From Bugula neritina (taxonomy: Eukaryota > Bryozoa > Gymnolaemata > Cheilostomatida > Bugulidae), in the NCBI GenBank assembly GCA_964035545.1, contig OZ037771.1:6134628-6190689 (forward strand): a stretch of DNA of 56,062 bases, in the 5' to 3' direction. Below, one piece after another: positions 14,471-24,282 of this stretch (its first letter is position 1; each line of letters opens with the position of its first letter). A program made the translations under genes and the position numbers. The notes beneath the pieces were generated by a model, which saw only the letters and a list, made by a program, of their open reading frames with translations, was not told where the DNA came from and made no database searches.

Positions 14471-15480
14471 ATGTCTGAAAGTCTTTGCATTGCTTTTGTC
14501 TATAACAGCGTTTTTTATTCAAAACTTGTTTTGTTAAGAAAATGTCACTGGTTACATTGCAAGATGAAGATAATTTGTTTTCAACTAAATGTTATACTAA
14601 TTCTAGGTAGAGTATTGTATAAAAATAAGTCCCATAGTTATGTACTGCAGATAAGTTTTATTGAAGGTAATGCTAAACAATATGTAGTAATTATGGTGAT
14701 AGTCTAGCATCGCAAATATTTTTATTAGACTTTTATATTCTATAACATATCGTATTTATTACACTGCAATATAAAACAAAAACCTATACTGAAATTTCTA
14801 CTTGCGACTGGAGATCAGCCTCTTGACTTTTACACTGGTCTAGAAGGTTGTTGACTTGTGACTCTCTGTCTTTAGCTGAAGCTAGTAGTTGTTCTTCCAA
14901 AGTCTACAATAAATTAAGCAAAATTACATACATAATTGTGTGAGAAAGTCATTGGTTTGTTTTCATTTTTAGTAACTGATTTGGGATGATCAGCATTTCT
15001 TCATTAATGACTATGCTTGCTGTTGACTATGCTTGCTGTTGACTATGCTTGCTGTTGACTATGCTTGCTGTTGAATTGTGTTGTGTTGAATATTCTTGTA
15101 CCAGCCAGTTCGACACAGTTGGTTGTATATAAAATTTGTAATAAGGGTGACATCATTATTTTATACTGTTTTTGATAGATACAATTTATTCTCATTAGCT
15201 CGTCTGATGTAAAAACAATGTTATTTCGGACAATGCCAGTGTTACCAGCTTGAACACCGGCCTCTGACATTTCTAATCGATCAAGTAAGGCATTTAGATC
15301 CTATGATAGAAAGATGAAGCCTTTACCTATTTTGACACAACATTTCGATTTTTTGAAAGTCTAAGCATTGCTTTTGTCTATAACAGCGGTTTTTATTTAA
15401 AACTTGTTTTGTTAAGAAGATACCACTGGTTACATTGCAAGATGAAGATAATTTGTTTTAAACTGAAAATTATCGGTTCT
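14471..15480 (+). repeat. Direct repeat pair of ~125 bp
   Basis: The sequence at about 14471-14600 (gcattgcttttgtctataac, continuing to aagatgaagataatttgttt) recurs at about 15357-15480 with a few substitutions. The copies are about 890 bp apart in the same orientation and flank one coiled-coil exon. No coding capacity is evident. Confidence 0.8.
15012..15074. repeat. 16-bp tandem repeat, ~4 units
   Basis: Units of gactatgcttgctgtt follow each other almost perfectly. They lie between coiled-coil blocks D and the 15246-15300 block. Confidence 0.93.
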
Positions 15481-15503
15481 GCTTTAATAACTGTTTCTTT
15501 TCT

Positions 15504-15760
15504 TTAGTAATGGCAGTTGAACTTATTCTGTGACATCAGTGATAACCCACTCTTTTCCGAGAGGAAAGCTCTCCTCAAAGGTTTTGGTATTTTGTTTGTA
15601 AATTCATCAATTTTTTGTTTACTGTAAGTAATTCGGTTTGAAATAACCTCTTCTAAATCGGTTGTTTGTTGTATTGAAACAGCATCACCTCTGCAACCTC
15701 CCCACAATCCCACTTCTCTAACATCCACCTCATCATTATTTTTCTTTTCAGTATTACATT
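15504..15760 (-). other. Unassigned minus-strand open frame
   Basis: An uninterrupted frame of about 85 codons ending at 15504 includes DLEEVISNRITYSKQKIDEF and IPKPLRRAFLSEK. Its composition is protein-like, but no acceptor site in the right phase precedes it (an in-frame TGA lies just upstream at the candidate AG). It may be a fragment of a transposable element or of the surrounding coiled-coil locus. Confidence 0.3.
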
Positions 15761-15926
15761 TGCTCTTTCTTATTGGATTATTTAAGATTCATTATTCTAC
15801 CTATAATTGGCTGTGACCTAGATTCACTAAAAAGTCTATATCTTCAGAACCATAAGATTCTATATCAACATAAAACTTATTAGTAATATATTGTTTTTAA
15901 ATATATCTTTTAAAATATAATTTTAC

Positions 15927-16055
15927 CCTGTGGCTGACTCATTGCTTCTATTAACTGAGCTTTAGTGCTCCTGTTCTCAACTTCGATATTCATCGACCTA
16001 GCCAAAAGCTTAAGTTCACTTTTCGTTGAATCTTCAAGTGCGAGCTGGAGGCTTC
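15927..16055 (-). other. Possible exon with SAP-like helix-turn-helix
   Basis: A block with acceptor aatag and donor CAGG|gtaaaa reads EDSTKSELKLLARSMNIEVE then NRSTKAQLIEAM. The pattern LKxLAxxMxIxVxxxxTKAQLI recalls SAP-type helical motifs, also found near the start of some retrotransposon Gags. It could equally be part of the neighbouring coiled-coil gene, but its phase (1 to 1) does not match the adjacent blocks. Confidence 0.3.
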
Positions 16056-16510
16056 CTATTAATAATCAGTATATTTTGCAGCTAGTTATCACCCATCCAA
16101 GATGTCAATTTGTTTTTTGCAATATAACTTGAGTTTGGGTAAAAATAGAATTCTAGAGTTTGTAGATTCAGAATCAGCACAAAATTCTGATCTAAAAACA
16201 ACTTTTTTTGAGTGGCCACCTAGTAAAGTGTAATAAGTCAATTTTTTGAGCACTTCTTTGGAAGGTTACTTCCAGATTATGAGCCATTTTACTAACTCTC
16301 TCAAAGTGCTTTACAGGAAATTTTTATGATTTGTAAATGTATGGTCTCACGCTGCCAAATAAATATATGCCAACAGTTTAGCAACACATATCAATGCTAT
16401 ATTTAAAAAATCAAATTATTACTACTTATAAAACAAAATAAAACAATACCAAACCAATAATCATCTAACTTTAAATCTGCATAATAGTTTTATAGGTGAG
16501 CATACAGAAA

Positions 16511-16812
16511 AAATAAAGTTAAAAAATAAAGTTAAAAAATATGGCCATCAAAAATGCTATCAGTCTATCCTTATCCGTTGATTTCTTTGCTGCTCTTTTT
16601 CGTTATAATCATTTTTCATGTCGCAAAGGCTATTTTCCACTTTTTCCACAGTATCTTTAAGAAATAAAGTTAAAAAATAAAGTTAAAAAATATGGCCATC
16701 AAAAATGCTATCAGTCTATCCTTATCCGTTGATTTCTTTGCTGCTCTTTTTCGTTATAATCATTTTTCATTTCGCAAAGGCTATTTTCCACTTTTTCCAC
16801 AGTATCTTCAAG
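16511..16812. repeat. 151-bp tandem duplication covering a coiled-coil exon
   Basis: Two adjacent copies (16511-16661 and 16662-16812) share the phrase atggccatcaaaaatgctat at 16541 and 16692, a period of 151 bp. On the minus strand each contains most of block C of the coiled-coil gene (VEKVENSLC, NDYNEKEQQRNQR). The copies differ at a handful of positions, for example CEMKND versus CDMKND. Confidence 0.9.
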
Positions 16813-17869
16813 AATTTTTATAGTCTACAACCAAAAGGGAATTATTTTGGCCATGACGTCCAACAAAAGTACACAAAAATAGCAATTAGAAGCGTAGATG
16901 CATTATCTGCGACTGTTCAATTACAAGACGCTGGTTTTCTAGTGCCTCGTGGGAAGTATTTTTTTGCACTTGCTTTAGCTGATCTAGTTGAGCACTCAAC
17001 TCCTGCTCAAATCTAAATTTCTCATCTTTCATCTGTTCCATTAACTCCGTGGCAGTTCTGTTACTTGCCAAAGTCTGGAGGCAGTCAAAATGAAATTAAA
17101 AAAAGAACTAGCTTATAGTAGACCTGCTGGAAACGAACAATGGGAAAATGAAATAACAAGCAATATGCAAATAAAAGGCAGCAACACAACCATTTCAAGT
17201 AACCAATCTGTCCTAAACCAGATAGGTAAAATGTGGTTTTACTACAGGTGGATAGGCTATAAACAGCTGAGCTCTGCCAAACCTTATCCAACTGCATCTG
17301 TAGATCAGTAACTCTCCTCTCACTCTGCGCATGCTGAGTTTCCATCTCACATTTCAAAACCAGAGTGCCTTCTCAAGATTCAGAAAGCAGCTGATTGGCT
17401 TTGTTTGCTCGCTGTCTTTCTGCCTCAACCAATGATTTCAAACAATTATTTTCACTATTTAACCGCTCAATCTGAAAAAAAATGACCCGCAGGATAGCTA
17501 CTAATCATTCAGATAAAACTTGGTAACTAAAGATAAATTAGAAAAAAAGTATAGGTACATAAAAATTACACCAGGATAAGCCAAAGCAAAAGTACACAAA
17601 CAAAAATATGTAGTAAATGAGAAGCGCCAATGTCAGTTCTTTTCACAAGTAGGCTGGTGGCTATGCAACCTAACGGGAATTAATCAAGTGCAGCAGCATT
17701 TAACACATGTAATGAGTCTGTGTTGGTCGAGTCTGGATTTTTTCTTTTTGGCTGTTTTTTCAACTGAAACAATTCAACTCTATATAAACCTTAATGTTTG
17801 GACAATTTGGTTGTACAGATGCTACACTGAAAACCGCCGTCATCCACTGCACACCTAATCCTAACACAT

Positions 17870-18417
17870 TGTCACAAAACTGTTGGTAGCAGTGTGACGA
17901 GTTCGAAAAGTCTGGTAGTCAGAAGTGTATAGACAAGTAGCATACAGCTTGCTAATCCAGTTGTGAGTAAATAGAGTTGTGAATATAAGTAGACTTTATT
18001 TCTCTAGTAAGATATGCACAGATGAATTTATAAAAATGAACTTTGAGAATGAACTTATAAAAAGGAACTGATTTGTAAACACAACTGCCTCAGTATTTAT
18101 AGTAAACAAAACACTCTAGTACATTCTCAAGCATTCCAGTATAGAAGATTCTAGTAGAAAGCATTCCCCACATGCCAATACTATTTATAGAAAATCAAAA
18201 CAAAACAAAACATTGGAATTTCCATAGTCATTTCGCAATTATTTCGCAATACCTTGTTTACATTGCTGGACAGTAGTTAACATGACTAATGAAAACAATA
18301 ACGATGAACAATGACCCATCTCTTTGATCAGTCTAGAATATTCATGAACATTCGTGTATACTCATTAGGAAAAACCCTGTAAATCTATAGGTATATGTAC
18401 ACTCAGAATTTGTGACA
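17870..18417 (-). mobile_element. LTR of the Ty3-type element, 548 bp
   Basis: Read on the minus strand it begins TGTCACAAA at 18417 and ends TTTGTGACA at 17870, a perfect 9-bp inverted terminus of TG...CA type. Inside are a TATA-like CTATAAATACTG and an AATAAA (17995-18000) in the correct order for U3, R and U5. It directly follows a polypurine tract. No second copy of this LTR is present upstream of the coding part, so the element has only its 3' LTR here. Confidence 0.88.
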
Positions 18418-18428
18418 ACCCCCCCATT
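18418..18428 (-). promoter_or_regulatory. Polypurine tract of the Ty3-type element
   Basis: On the minus strand the bases before the LTR read AGAATGGGGGGGT, a classic primer site for plus-strand DNA synthesis. It lies between the end of the RNase H remnant and the LTR start. Confidence 0.85.
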
Positions 18429-18464
18429 CTAAGAGAAATTATCTTGATAATTTCTCCTTACTAC

Positions 18465-18590
18465 TTAAAATTCTGAGTCAATTCGGCTTGGATAATCGGC
18501 TCCAACATTGTCCTTTCCTCTGATTGACTCCACCTTGATTCTGAAGTTCTGTAAATACATAGCCCATCTCATCACTTTGCTGTTTCTTAC
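18465..18590 (-). pseudogene. C-terminal remnant of RNase H
   Basis: In a frame different from integrase, the minus strand reads RWAMYLQNFRIKVESIRGKD, then NVGADYPSR, and a stop at 18465. This is the usual end of Ty3-type RNase H (RWxxxLxxF...GKxNxxADxLSR). It sits downstream of integrase and directly before the polypurine tract. Reverse transcriptase and most of RNase H are missing, so an internal deletion of about 2 kb joined the end of integrase to this tail. Confidence 0.85.
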
Positions 18591-19870
18591 TGTACAGGTC
18601 CAACAAATTATCTTCGCATTCTTTTCTTTCCTCATCATGATCAATAATTCCAGCACCAGCAGCATCTAGAGTCATTACAGCTCCAACAGTCATAGGGTCG
18701 GTAGGCGTCTCCCGCTCAAAATATTTCTTCAGCATGTTGGCATGGTATGTTCTCCTCTTGCCTCTAATGTTGATAATGTAGTCATTCAGTCTGACTTTCT
18801 CCTCAATATTGAATGGTCCTTGCCAATGCATCAGCAATTTATTTCCATCCGTAGGTAGAAGAATGAGCACTTTGTCACCAGGTTTGAAGTCTCTCTGCTT
18901 AACTTTCTTATCAAAATAGTGTTTGTATCTTTTTTGACTTTCTTTTAGCGAAGCTAGTGCCATTTCCATCATGTCATCTAAACGCTCTCTCAATTCAAAA
19001 ACATGTTGATAGCAGGTCTTGACTTCATCGGCAGTGTCTTCTTTTGTCCAAAGTTGTCGCAGGATGTACATCGGTCCACGCACAGTTCTTCCATAGAGTA
19101 ACTCGAATGGGGCGAAGCCTGTTGATTCCTGTGGGACTTCTCTATATGCAAATAGAGCCGCATTGATGAACCGATGCCACTGTCTTGGCTCTTTAGCACA
19201 CAACTTTTTTAACATACTCTTGAGGGTTCCGTTGAACTTTTCCACAAGTCCATTGGCCATTGCATGGTATGGTGAAGTAGGAAGTTGCCGCATGTCGAGT
19301 AATCTGGTAAACTCTTTCATGTAATCCGAGATGAATTGAGTTCCTTGGTCGCTTATCACCTCCTCTGGTATCCCAACACGACTGTACATGTCAAGCAGCG
19401 CTTCAGCTACAGTAGCTGAGTCAATGTTCTTTAATGGTGTAGCTTCAGGATATCTTGTAGCATAGTCAACTAAAGTTAGGATGTAGCGGTGTCCTTTCTC
19501 ACTTGGAGGGTTAATTGGTCCGACGAGGTCTATTGCACATCTCTTGAATGGGGTGTCATTTAGTGGAGTTTCCTGTACTGGAACTTTCATGACTGAGCCT
19601 TTTTTCACAGTCTTCTGGCAAATGTCACATGACTGACAGAAACGTACGACATCTCTGTTTAGTCCTGGCCAGAAAAAGTTGGAAAGCACTCTATCAGTGG
19701 TTTTCTTTACTCCTAGGTGTCCGCTCATTATGCAGTCATGAGCTTTCTGTAGAACTTCCTTCCTCAGTGAACTGGGTACCATGAGTTGTTTAACAGGTTT
19801 TACACTGACAGACCTCGAGTCGGTGTACTCACGGTACAGAATCTTGTTCTTCACCACAAACCTAGTGGTG
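18590..19870 (-). CDS. Ty3/Gypsy integrase, Gmr1-like
   Basis: The frame starts in the HHCC zinc domain (H at AHDCIMSGH, then CQSCDIC). It continues through the catalytic core with D (CAIDLVGP), D (VISDQGTQF) and E (NGLVEKFNG), and ends with a GPY/F-type module (MHWQGPFNIEEKVRLNDYII). All three catalytic acids are present. Upstream, the protease-linker frame runs out at a TAG at 19862-19864 and the integrase frame continues one base out of register, so a single-base frameshift separates them. Downstream the frame breaks at the RT/RNase H deletion and runs about 35 meaningless codons to 18478. Integrase normally inserts element DNA into the genome; this copy cannot act alone. Confidence 0.92.
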
Positions 19871-20236
19871 CATCCCTTTTTTCTCCTTCACTTCTTTTGC
19901 ATCGAAGAAACGTTCCAATGTGGGGTCATCCCTCTGCAGTCTGGCTATCTCATCTTTCCCTATACTTAATGGGTTAGCATTTGAATCAATCATCAGTGGT
20001 TTGTCTCCTGACTTTTCCTTGACCGCTTGAGCTCTTGTGATCACGGCGCAGTCCTTCCAGTTTTCCAGCGGCTGGTCAGCTGATCTCGCTCCATCCACAT
20101 TCCCAATAAGCAGGTCACAAATCGTCTTGTCCATTACTGCAGCTTTGATGACACCATTGTAAAATGGTGAGCGTACTGAGATAAGTGCACACTGAGCCTC
20201 CCTAACACTTGCATCAGCCATTTTCAGATAAACTTA
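19862..20236 (-). pseudogene. Protease C-terminal half and linker to integrase
   Basis: The frame continues that of Gag-protease after one in-frame TAA at 20234-20236. It contains SPFYNGVIKAAVMDKTICDL and LIGNVDGARSADQPL, typical of the segment between the protease active site and the integrase zinc domain in this type of element. It ends by frameshift at the integrase start. Confidence 0.8.
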
Positions 20237-21325
20237 TTCTCCAGTTAAGTGTTGAGGTTGCACATACTTTGCATTGACTACAATGCAACCACAGCCGGTG
20301 TCGCGCATTACAGTGGCTCGTTGGCCATTAACTTCCGCATCAAATATCGCTGTGCCCCCATCTTTGAATTTAGGTCCATTCTTGCAGACAGCAGCGTTGA
20401 CAAACTTTTTATCATTAACTGTGATTTCCATAGGTTCTTCCACTTTAGATGAGATTCCTGGATCTTTGACTACAGTCTTATTCTGAGTAGTCGCTATTGC
20501 AGCAGCAGCATGCACTGCCCTCCCACCATACTTTCTGCAGTCTGAAGTATTGTGGTTGTTCATCTTGCAATGTGAACAGTACTTCTTCCCTCGCCGTGGG
20601 CAATTACGAGCAATGTGTGACTTATCTTTGCAGATGAAACATGCACCCTCACTTTTACTTCCTTGTTCAGCATTCATGCTACCGGTGGGTGTGTTTTCCA
20701 TCCTTTTTATATTAGTTTTCTTAGTCTTTGCTAGTTTTCTTCCACGGGCGTGCAAAAACAGTGACGCTGCATCACACATATCCTCACTGCTGTTGTAGGA
20801 ACTTTGCTTTAAATGCACAGCTAGGTCGTCTGGGCATGATGATATAAATTGTTCAGTCGCCACTAGTTTGGCTATGTCCATGCCCCCTGAAAGCTCTACC
20901 CACTTGTGCACATAACTTTCTATCCTAGTGAACAGTTGTGCAGGAGTTTCATCCTCGTAAGCTTCTGCCTCTCTGAGCTTTTTTCTGTAGCCTTCTTGAG
21001 TCAAGTTAAAGCGCTCCAACAAGGCTTCTTTGACTTTTTTATAATCTCTACGATCGGTAGGTGACAACCGGATGTAAGCTTCTGTTGCTGTACCCCTTAG
21101 GTACTGACTGAGATGGTAGGGCCAATCTCCCTTGTCCCAGTTACATCCTTCGGCCACCCACTCGAACCGCTCTAAATAGCTATCCATTTCGTCCACCTTC
21201 TCATCAAAGAATGGTATTTTTGGTTTTGGTTTGTTAGCTATTTCTAACCTGGTGCTCTCATGTCTTGAGTGCTCCAAACTTGTGTCAGCTTTCAGCTTTT
21301 CCATATCTAATTCATGTCGTTGTCT
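20237..21325 (-). CDS. Ty3-type Gag with two zinc knuckles, plus protease N-terminus
   Basis: From about residue 247 of a 609-codon open frame, a capsid-type region is seen (KPKPKIPFFDEKVDEMDSYL, ERFNLTQEGYRKKLREAE, ELSGG). Two CCHC zinc knuckles follow: CFICKDKSHIARNC and CSHCKMNNHNTSDC. The protease active site is RDTG near the C-terminus. Gag packages element RNA into particles. The normal Gag start and 5' LTR are absent, and the frame runs without a break into a LINE endonuclease on its N-terminal side. It ends at a premature TAA inside protease. Confidence 0.85.
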
Positions 21326-22063
21326 TTTGAAGGTTTGAGATTTAGGTTGCACAAGATTCTCAAAAAAGGCAAATACCGGAAAGTGATCTGAGATATCTTT
21401 ATCAAGTGTACCACTAATGACGTTACTACTGTAGAAATTTATGGCTATGTGATCTATACAAGAGCTGGAGGTTTGGGTAGTGCGAGTTGGGTGCTCTATT
21501 AAATGAGTGTAGCTGTATTGATGTAATAGGTCAGTGTAGCTATCAGATTCTTGCTTAAGTATATCAATATTAATATCACCAGTGATAATGTGATTGTGAT
21601 CAGCATGAGAAATAGAGTGTAAAAAATTGTGCAGGTCATCAGTGAACCTACCAGTGTCAGACGAAGGTTGTCTATATATGGCAGTAATACGTAATGGGAC
21701 TTCATCCAAGCCGGCCACTAACAAAGAGATTGCCTCTGAACCCTCAATTATTGGCTCTAGTTTTTCAATTACAGCCAGGCCACTGTGCACATATATCCCA
21801 CATCCACCTGCTCTGGAGTCACGGCATGAGCCTATATAAGAGTAATTTGAAATCGGAAAGTAATTGCATTCGTTGGAGTAGAGAAAAGTTTCACTTATGG
21901 CAATAACATGAAAAGAACAATTTACAATTGAGAGTAATTCCAAAAGGTTATTAAAGTTTTTTCTAAGGCTGCGTATATTGCAGTGAAACACTCGAAAATC
22001 ATTACAAGAAATATTGTTTAAGTCATCTATAGTGAAATGTTTGCTGGTATTACAAAGTTCCAT
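21326..22063 (-). CDS. LINE (CR1/Jockey-type) AP-like endonuclease, fused to Gag
   Basis: The first ~246 codons of the 609-codon frame hold the endonuclease motifs in order: HCNIRSL, ISETFL, GGCGIYV, YRQP, GDINID, IDHIAINF and SDHFP. Spacing is normal and every catalytic motif is intact. In LINEs this domain nicks target DNA and is followed by reverse transcriptase. Here Gag follows instead, at about KSQTFKRQ/RHELDMEK, without a stop. The start ATG at 22061-22063 lies 47 bp after the stop of the upstream ORF1. Confidence 0.88.
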
Positions 22064-22110
22064 TTTGTTAGAATATGAAAAACAATTTCGATTATATAAA
22101 TACTGGCGTC

Positions 22111-22506
22111 TTAAGCATCTTGGAGATCAGATAGGGACTTAATGTGGATGGCTTTGGAACCTTCCGTTTCTCTCAAGAAAACTTTTTGGTTTATTGTCCA
22201 AGCAAATTTAAAGTTATTCTCTTTCTCATATTCTCTGACTTTGTGGAACAGTTGTCTAGTTGGGTATAAGAGGTATTCATTGATATATATCTTAGATGCA
22301 GTTTTATAACCAAGTTCTTTACTAGTAAGTGACTTGTTTTTCTTAGCCTTGAATGATCTTATGAAGTCCTGACAGATATGAGTCTGAATAAACTTGACAA
22401 TAATAGACTTTTTGGATTTATTTCTGTAAACCATATCAATATTGACTGGAGTGAGGTGTACATCATTTAATTCAGCTACTTTTGTTACTATATCCTTCAG
22501 GGACTC
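22111..22506 (-). CDS. LINE ORF1 C-terminal part
   Basis: The frame reads VNIDMVYRNKSKKSIIVKF, then IYINEYLLYPTRQLFHKVRE, then FKFAWTINQKVFLRETEGSK and IKSLSDLQ. These are the hallmarks of the nucleic-acid-binding C-terminal domain of ORF1 in CR1-like LINEs. The N-terminal part is missing: the frame opens in repeat copy 2 (from 22507), so the LINE is 5' truncated there. It is adjacent to and on the same strand as the endonuclease, in the normal LINE order. Confidence 0.75.
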   Translation of the reverse strand, partial: ESLKDIVTKVAELNDVHLTPVNIDMVYRNKSKKSIIVKFIQTHICQDFIRSFKAKKNKSLTSKELGYKTASKIYINEYLLYPTRQLFHKVREYEKENNFKFAWTINQKVFLRETEGSKAIHIKSLSDLQDA

Positions 22507-23735
22507 ATAATGTAACTTTCTATACATCCTGTATTATGCATAGCATACTTTCTGCGATTGCATAATTACTACCATACAGTCTGCAGTTGTAGATCTGACA
22601 CTCTATCTCAGTACTGCATTATATGAAGCTAAGATTCTAGAAAAATCTATTTTCCTGGTAGAACACGAAACACTTTATAAAAAAGATTTTTCAAGCCGAT
22701 TCTTTTGTAAGGAACAACAGTTTTATAGGCTATCAAAAGGCTAGTCACATGCACTGCAAACTAAATAAGAATTATTTCATCTGCTTCAGTGGCAAATTGA
22801 TATCTGAAAGTGTTGCCAGAAATCGAGTGATAGCAATATTAGAGTTGTCTTCTCACTTGTGCTTATTTGTCTTAAATCCAACTGGGCAGAGAAATTCCAT
22901 GCTTCACTAGTTCACTAGTAAAATTTCAATAGTTAAAGTTTCACATGATAAATTCTTTGTCTTGTAAAAATCTTACAGCAAACTAAAAATTTAACAAGTA
23001 AACTTGGTTTAGCTTATATTTATGTTTACCAAATGTATTTACTATTCACATCTAGTAATAATCAAGAAGTTCCACTTGTGGTATCAACAATATCCTCTGC
23101 TGCAGCTACTTGATCTCTAGATACTGGTAATATAAGCTCTAGAAATCGTTTCGTTGTTCAGATATTTCTTAAAGTCAATTCAATTAACATAAAACTTACT
23201 GTGCAAGACTAGAGGGTAGAAAAAGGCGAAAAATGAAAAACCTTTAACTTGTGGAAAAGCACAAAAATATGGAAATGACATCTTTTCTGGTCAGATATAA
23301 ATGTATTTGCAGTGTAGAGTTGAGATAAATATTTTGCCATGAATACATAAGAATAATACTATATGAGTGAGTGAAGTACCCATGATATTTTGCCATGATA
23401 TCTTGTCATAGTATGGAAATACAGTACATATAGTGTTGAACTAAATAAACTGCTGTAAGTGGAATATTGACTTGCTATGAACTAATACTGTGTACAATTA
23501 TTACAAACGTATATTATGTACAACTAATGCATGCAATTATTATTATTATCAAATATTATACAAAAGTTATATGTACAATAAAAACAATATCCTGCATACT
23601 ACGTGTTCCATAGTAACAATATCATATATACTACGTGTCCCATAGTAACAATATACTACATATTATGTGTGTCTCATAGTAACAATATACTATATACTAC
23701 GTGTCCCATAGTAACAATATACTATATACTACGTG
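22507..23735. repeat. Interspersed ~1.1-1.4 kb repeat, copy 2
   Basis: Same family and orientation as 8424-9865. Alignment by eye starts at ataatgtaact and shows scattered substitutions and small indels (for example loss of 7 bp after ttatgcat). Its left edge coincides with the truncated end of LINE ORF1, suggesting the LINE inserted at or into this repeat. Confidence 0.85.
23590..23735. repeat. 32-bp minisatellite inside repeat copy 2
   Basis: About four to five units of the same motif (cccatagtaacaatatacta) as in copy 1, which has about eleven. The difference in number shows expansion or contraction after dispersal. Confidence 0.9.
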
Positions 23736-24282
23736 TGGCTAATGACTCTTTTCTTTTCACACAGTTTGTAGAAAGCTCACCTAAAAACAAAAGTGTATCA
23801 TGGAGTGAGCAAATAAATACAAGAATAAATATGACATGCTGTAATATACTAAAAGCAATATTTAGTGAGAAGCAGAGCTTTAACTCTTTCTAGTACACCA
23901 GTCTCGTGACTGACAAGTACATAATATAGGCTTACTTCACTACTAGGCAACTTGGCAATAAAAGTGCGCAACTAAAACTGCTGGTAAGTGCTACTTTCTA
24001 GAGGTGAATGAACTTTGTTACCTGCTATAACATGTTACTTGCTACATTGAATATTTCCAAATTACAAAGAATAGTATTTATACTTCTTAAATCTCACAGA
24101 TTAAAAAGCTATACGCTTATATGAGCAGCAGCAGTAGTAGTTACTGCAGCAGCAGCAACAATAGTAATAGTGATATATTTGCAACGGTAAGTATAGAAAC
24201 AGCACTGGCAGCAAATAGTAGAACTATAACTACTGGTGGTAGTAGCAATTGCAGTAAAACAGTAATAATAGTACATCTAATA
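23736..24282. other. No gene recognised; short trinucleotide-rich run
   Basis: From 24121 the plus strand has AGC/AGT-rich triplets that give an open serine/asparagine-rich frame continuing through the adjacent 21-bp array. This is simple-sequence DNA, not a recognisable protein. Confidence 0.5.

Larger units (their letters stand above)
14790..17471 (-). pseudogene. Coiled-coil protein gene, partial and probably decaying
   Basis: Several minus-strand blocks have GT-AG borders and strong heptad-like, Glu/Gln/Lys/Leu-rich sequence. A is 17283-17471 (IERLNSENN, KSLVEAERQRANKANQLL; EMETQHAQSERRVTDLQMQL). B is 16925-17074 (TATELMEQMKDEKFRFEQEL, then SAQLDQLKQVQKN). C is 16711-16824 (ILEDTVEKVENSLCEMKNDY, then NEKEQQRNQR). 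D is 14790-14903 (TLEEQLLASAKDRESQVNNL). Possible further blocks are 15927-16055 and 15246-15300. Blocks A, B and D are all phase 0. Block A has an in-frame TGA at 17373-17375. Block C lacks a donor and reads to a stop inside a tandem duplication. The two extra blocks do not fit in phase. I do not recognise the family. The chimeric retroelement ends 399 bp upstream of block A, so the gene may have been cut from its 5' part. Confidence 0.6.
17870..22506 (-). mobile_element. Chimeric LINE / Gmr1-like LTR retroelement, defective
   Basis: Order along the minus strand: ORF1 fragment, endonuclease, Gag, protease, integrase, RNase H tail, polypurine tract, LTR. Integrase upstream of RNase H is the gene order of the Gmr1 group of Ty3/Gypsy elements (first described in cod) and differs from ordinary Ty3 order. 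Breaks: no 5' LTR or primer site, one nonsense codon, one frameshift and deletion of reverse transcriptase. The LINE part may come from nested insertion followed by deletion, or from a template switch. Confidence 0.82.

Noticed and set aside
17881-17930. Plus-strand primer-binding-like tggtagcag as the start of a second LTR element
   Set aside because: The 9-bp inverted LTR ends, polypurine tract and coding order all place this inside the minus-strand LTR's U5.
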